A DNA stretch of 8,170 nt, from positions 1 to 8,170 of the forward strand of contig DAOUML010000368.1 in NCBI GenBank assembly GCA_034411635.1, written 5' to 3'. The notes beneath the pieces are model-generated. The model did no database searches and was not told the DNA's origin. It saw only the letters and a list, made by a program, of their open reading frames with translations. This document shows positions 6,457 to 8,170 of this stretch, piece by piece. A program made the translations under genes and the position numbers. This stretch comes from UBA8950 sp034411635. Lineage in GTDB: Bacteria > Chloroflexota > Anaerolineae > Anaerolineales > Villigracilaceae. The first letter of the stretch is position 1; each line of letters begins with the position of its first letter.

Positions 6457-6514
6457 TTTTTCTCTCCTTATTTTGTACAGGTTTTGTTTAACTTTCTTTG
6501 TCAAACTTGTGCAA

Positions 6515-6542
6515 ATTATATACAGAAAAGCGGCGCGGTCAA
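6515..6542 (-). promoter_or_regulatory. Promoter of the FAS1 lipoprotein gene
   Basis: On the minus strand TTGACC (6542-6537) and a perfect TATAAT (6520-6515) are separated by 16 bp, the best sigma-70-type match in the window. The predicted start near 6508 gives a leader of about 50 bases and excludes the TTG at 6504 as a well-placed start. Confidence 0.75.
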
Positions 6543-6576
6543 TTCAAATCCCCGTAACTCTTACAGAGTTCATACA

Positions 6577-6603
6577 AAAATCGGACAAATCTTATCCGAT
6601 TTT
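6577..6603 (-). terminator. Hairpin, possible weak minus-strand terminator
   Basis: A perfect 9-bp stem, AAAATCGGA/TCCGATTTT, with a 9-base loop. On the minus strand it runs into TTTTT, so it could stop antisense transcription coming from the UbiA side before it reaches the FAS1 promoter. The stem has only four G/C pairs, and no minus-strand gene upstream is certain. Confidence 0.3.
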
Positions 6604-6684
6604 AATCTTGCGGGTAGCACCGCCTTTGCACAGCACTTCGTAGGCGACGAATCGCAGGCTAAGACCCGCATTACAGGAGCCATC

Positions 6685-6704
6685 TTGATAAGAATTGCTA
6701 TCAA
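6685..6704. promoter_or_regulatory. Operator-like dyad upstream of the UbiA promoter
   Basis: TTGATA (6685-6690) and TATCAA (6699-6704) are exact inverted repeats separated by eight bases, centred about 40 bases before the TATAAT at 6735. The size and position suit a dimeric activator or repressor. The sequence vaguely recalls Fur-type boxes but does not match a consensus well enough to name the regulator. Confidence 0.3.
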
Positions 6705-6709
6705 AGACC

Positions 6710-6740
6710 GTTACACCTGCCATCTCAAATCAGATATAAT
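6710..6740 (+). promoter_or_regulatory. Promoter of the UbiA-family gene
   Basis: A perfect TATAAT at 6735-6740. The best upstream hexamer is GTTACA (6710-6715, four of six matches to TTGACA) with a long 19-bp spacer, so the -35 is weak. The predicted start near 6747 leaves a leader of about 25 bases. Confidence 0.5.
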
Positions 6741-6771
6741 CTATCCTATATACCCCGCCAAGGAGAAACCC

Positions 6772-7797
6772 ATGAACTTCACGATGTGGAAAAAAGCCCT
6801 GCAAGTCATCCCCGCTGTCTCAAAAGAAGAATGGAACACGCTCGATTTTGTTTCAAAATGGCTCATCTCAACCCGCGCCGCCGTACTGGTGATGACCTTC
6901 ATCTCCTCGGCCCTGGCGGGTCTGTTTGCCGCCCGCGACGGCAATTTTAGCCTGCTGCCCTGGCTGGCGCTTACCCTCGGCCTGATTTTGGCCCACGCCA
7001 CCAATAACCTGCTCAATGATTACACCGACTTTATCAAAGGAGTCGACAAAGACAACTACTTCCGCACCCTGTACGGGCCACAACCGCTCGCCAACGGTCT
7101 GATGAACGCCCGCCAACTACTCACCTATGCCGCCGGAACCGGCCTGCTGGCCCTGATCTGCGGACTGTATCTCATCCTGACCAATGGCAACGACCCGCTC
7201 ATCTGGCTGCTGCTGGGCCTGGGCGCGTTTTTTGTGCTGTTTTACACCTGGCCGCTCAAGTATATTGCCCTGGGCGAAATTGCCGTGCTGCTGGTTTGGG
7301 GGCCGCTCATGATTGGCGGTGGCTACTACGTTCTGGCTGGCGCGTGGGACTGGAACGTCACCTGGGCCAGCGTCCCCTACTACTTCGGCGTCACCACCGT
7401 CATTTTTGGCAAACACATCGACAAGATTCAGGTCGATTTGGCAAAAAAAATCTACACCCTGCCTGTCATTTTGGGAGAGAAACTCTCACGCTATACCGTC
7501 ATCGGGATGATGACCCTGCCCTATCTCATTGTTCTGGGAATGGTTGCCGCGCGCTATTTCACCCCAACCTTGCTACTCGTTCTCCTGGCCTTGCCCACCC
7601 TGCGGCGGGTATTGCCCAACTTCCTAAAACCCCGGCCCGATTCTCGCCCCGAAGGTTTCCCTGATGGACAAGGCGGCTGGCCGCTCTTTTTTGCGCCGCT
7701 GGCTTTTGCCAATAATCGTTCCTTTGGCGGCCTGTTCATGCTCGGATTACTGTTCGATGTGGCCCTGCGCATTTTCCTGCCAGAGTTCTGGCGATGA
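6772..7797 (+). CDS. UbiA-family membrane prenyltransferase
   Basis: A 341-residue integral membrane protein with about nine hydrophobic helices (near 33-54, 62-81, 116-137, 143-160, 168-189, 197-213, 241-262, 265-280 and 305-336). UbiA enzymes attach polyprenyl chains to aromatic or other acceptors (quinones, hemes, lipids) using Mg2+ bound by two Asp-rich motifs. Here motif 1 is NNLLNDYTDFIKGVD (78-92), close to the MenA NxxxDxxxGxD pattern. Motif 2 is KHIDKIQVD (214-222), with Asp217 and Asp222 four residues apart rather than the usual DxxxD. Residues 284-302 form a polar, Pro-rich loop. ATG 6772 follows AAGGAG (6760-6765); the frame is open back to 6484, but that extension crosses the promoter and is not credible. 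No quinone-pathway gene is adjacent, so the acceptor is unknown; a menA-like role is possible but unproven. Confidence 0.9.
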   Translation: MNFTMWKKALQVIPAVSKEEWNTLDFVSKWLISTRAAVLVMTFISSALAGLFAARDGNFSLLPWLALTLGLILAHATNNLLNDYTDFIKGVDKDNYFRTLYGPQPLANGLMNARQLLTYAAGTGLLALICGLYLILTNGNDPLIWLLLGLGAFFVLFYTWPLKYIALGEIAVLLVWGPLMIGGGYYVLAGAWDWNVTWASVPYYFGVTTVIFGKHIDKIQVDLAKKIYTLPVILGEKLSRYTVIGMMTLPYLIVLGMVAARYFTPTLLLVLLALPTLRRVLPNFLKPRPDSRPEGFPDGQGGWPLFFAPLAFANNRSFGGLFMLGLLFDVALRIFLPEFWR

Positions 7798-7825
7798 GAA
7801 TCTCAAGAGAGCCCGTCCAATTTGT

Positions 7826-8170
7826 CTATCTTGCGGCGGCGCGCGCTCGTTCGAGCGTGCTTTGAGCGGCTTTGAGCAAGGGCAGGTCGATCATTTTGCC
7901 GTCCAACTCATAGGCCCCCGCGCCCTTGGATTGATTCTCTGCAAATGTGGCAACTACTTTTTGGGCATAGGCAATGGCGGCATCATCGGGGGTAAAAGCA
8001 GATTGGGCCGGCTCAACCTGGGCCGGGTGAATAATCTGCTTGCCCGTGTAACCCAATTGCGCCCCAAAAAGCGCATCGCGCCGGGTTTGCTCCACGTCGC
8101 GAAAATCGACTGTCACCAAATCAATGGCTTGTAACCCGAAGGCGGCTGCCGCTGTAACCAGCGCGGAACG
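7826..8170 (-). CDS. HpcH/HpaI-CitE family CoA-ester lyase, CLYBL-like, 3' part only
   Basis: The C-terminal 114 residues of a larger protein (family members are usually about 280-350) whose start lies beyond the right edge. The frame is open through base 8170, beginning RSALVTAAAAFGLQAIDLV, so the internal TTG at 8119 is not the start. Visible family marks are the VTVDFRD segment after the core barrel, TGKQIIHPAQ and the C-terminal AYELDGKMIDLPLLKAA lid region. The superfamily cleaves or forms (S)-malyl-CoA, citramalyl-CoA or citryl-CoA. From memory this tail, especially QAIDLV-x-VDFRD and MIDLPLLKAAQ, resembles human CLYBL (citramalyl-CoA lyase) more than citrate-lyase CitE. The catalytic Mg2+ and CoA sites are mostly outside the window, so the substrate is open. 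It converges on the UbiA gene with a 28-base gap. Confidence 0.9.
   Translation of the reverse strand, partial: RSALVTAAAAFGLQAIDLVTVDFRDVEQTRRDALFGAQLGYTGKQIIHPAQVEPAQSAFTPDDAAIAYAQKVVATFAENQSKGAGAYELDGKMIDLPLLKAAQSTLERARAAAR
7841..7863 (+). terminator. Hairpin with short T-run downstream of the UbiA gene
   Basis: GCGCGCTCG (7841-7849) pairs with CGAGCGTGC (7852-7860) with one G-U wobble, followed by TTT. It starts 44 bases after the UbiA stop, inside the end of the convergent lyase gene. It is the only candidate terminator for UbiA in this stretch, but the T-run is short and the hairpin may only reflect Arg/Ala codons. Confidence 0.3.

Larger units (their letters stand above)
6543..6734. 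other. Structured intergenic region between divergent FAS1 and UbiA genes
   Basis: The full gap between start codons is 6457-6771; outside the promoters this block has no recognisable gene. It contains AAAATCGGA (6577-6585) paired with TCCGATTTT (6595-6603), and TGCGGGT (6609-6615) paired with ACCCGCA (6664-6670), enclosing smaller pairings such as TTCGT (6637-6641) with ACGAA (6647-6651). A 43-codon minus-strand frame (6723 to stop 6592) has no clear ribosome-binding site. I checked for a tRNA: the enclosed length (62 bases) and missing T-arm rule it out. It may be a structured RNA, a dispersed repeat or a decayed remnant. Confidence 0.5.

Noticed and set aside
6457..6504. Extended TTG start for the FAS1 lipoprotein
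   Set aside because: It would put a charged stretch before the signal peptide and sits only a few bases after the predicted transcript start.
5437..6643. Long + strand open frames opposite the FAS1 gene (5437-6144 and 6098-6643)
   Set aside because: They are antisense to a clearly coding gene, repeat because that gene is duplicated, and lack ribosome-binding sites and recognisable domains.
6609..6670. Possible tRNA with a 7-bp acceptor-like stem
   Set aside because: At 62 bases it is too short, with no anticodon arm and no T-loop consensus.
6484..6771. N-terminal extension of the UbiA frame
   Set aside because: It crosses the promoter and dyads and is not hydrophobic, whereas ATG 6772 has a good AAGGAG and matches the normal family start.

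Overview
The window is a gene-dense stretch of bacterial chromosome carrying eight protein genes, seven complete and one cut by the right edge. The mix suggests a Chloroflexota (Anaerolineae-like) genome: a TrpRS with a Thermotoga-type four-cysteine motif, a PPi-type phosphofructokinase, a FAS1-domain lipoprotein, and long imperfect-palindrome intergenic repeats. This taxonomic call is inference from gene style; no rRNA marker is present.

Layout. 1-1080: a stand-alone SIS-domain sugar-phosphate isomerase/deaminase (+). 1077-1514: D-aminoacyl-tRNA deacylase dtd (-), overlapping the SIS gene tail to tail through shared stop bases. 1527-1714: an intergenic stretch with a hairpin in the dtd leader and a 117-bp imperfect palindromic repeat. 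1715-2701: tryptophanyl-tRNA synthetase trpS (-). 2702-2839: a divergent promoter region with back-to-back TATAAT boxes and a perfect hairpin at the predicted 5' end of the trpS transcript. 2840-4138: adenylosuccinate synthetase purA (+). 4184-5383: PPi-type 6-phosphofructokinase (+). 5399-5436: a perfect 38-bp palindromic bidirectional terminator. 5452-6456: a secreted lipoprotein with two tandem FAS1 domains (-). 6457-6771: a divergent intergenic region with promoters on both strands and several dyads. 6772-7797: a UbiA-family membrane prenyltransferase (+). 7826-8170: the C-terminal part of an HpcH/HpaI-CitE type CoA-ester lyase resembling CLYBL (-).

How the genes fit together. trpS and dtd lie on the same strand; TrpRS charges tRNA(Trp) and Dtd clears D-amino acids wrongly loaded on tRNA, so the pairing is coherent, although the palindrome between them may separate their transcripts. 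purA and the PFK gene lie in the same direction 45 bases apart and probably share the purA promoter. The FAS1 and UbiA genes are independent, divergent units. The region is mostly housekeeping and I see no defence island, phage, CRISPR array or large mobile element. The more interesting points are the candidate [4Fe-4S] TrpRS with a KMGKS loop, the PPi-specific active-site pair in the PFK, the palindromic repeat, the recent internal duplication in the FAS1 protein, and the structured, unexplained block upstream of the prenyltransferase gene.
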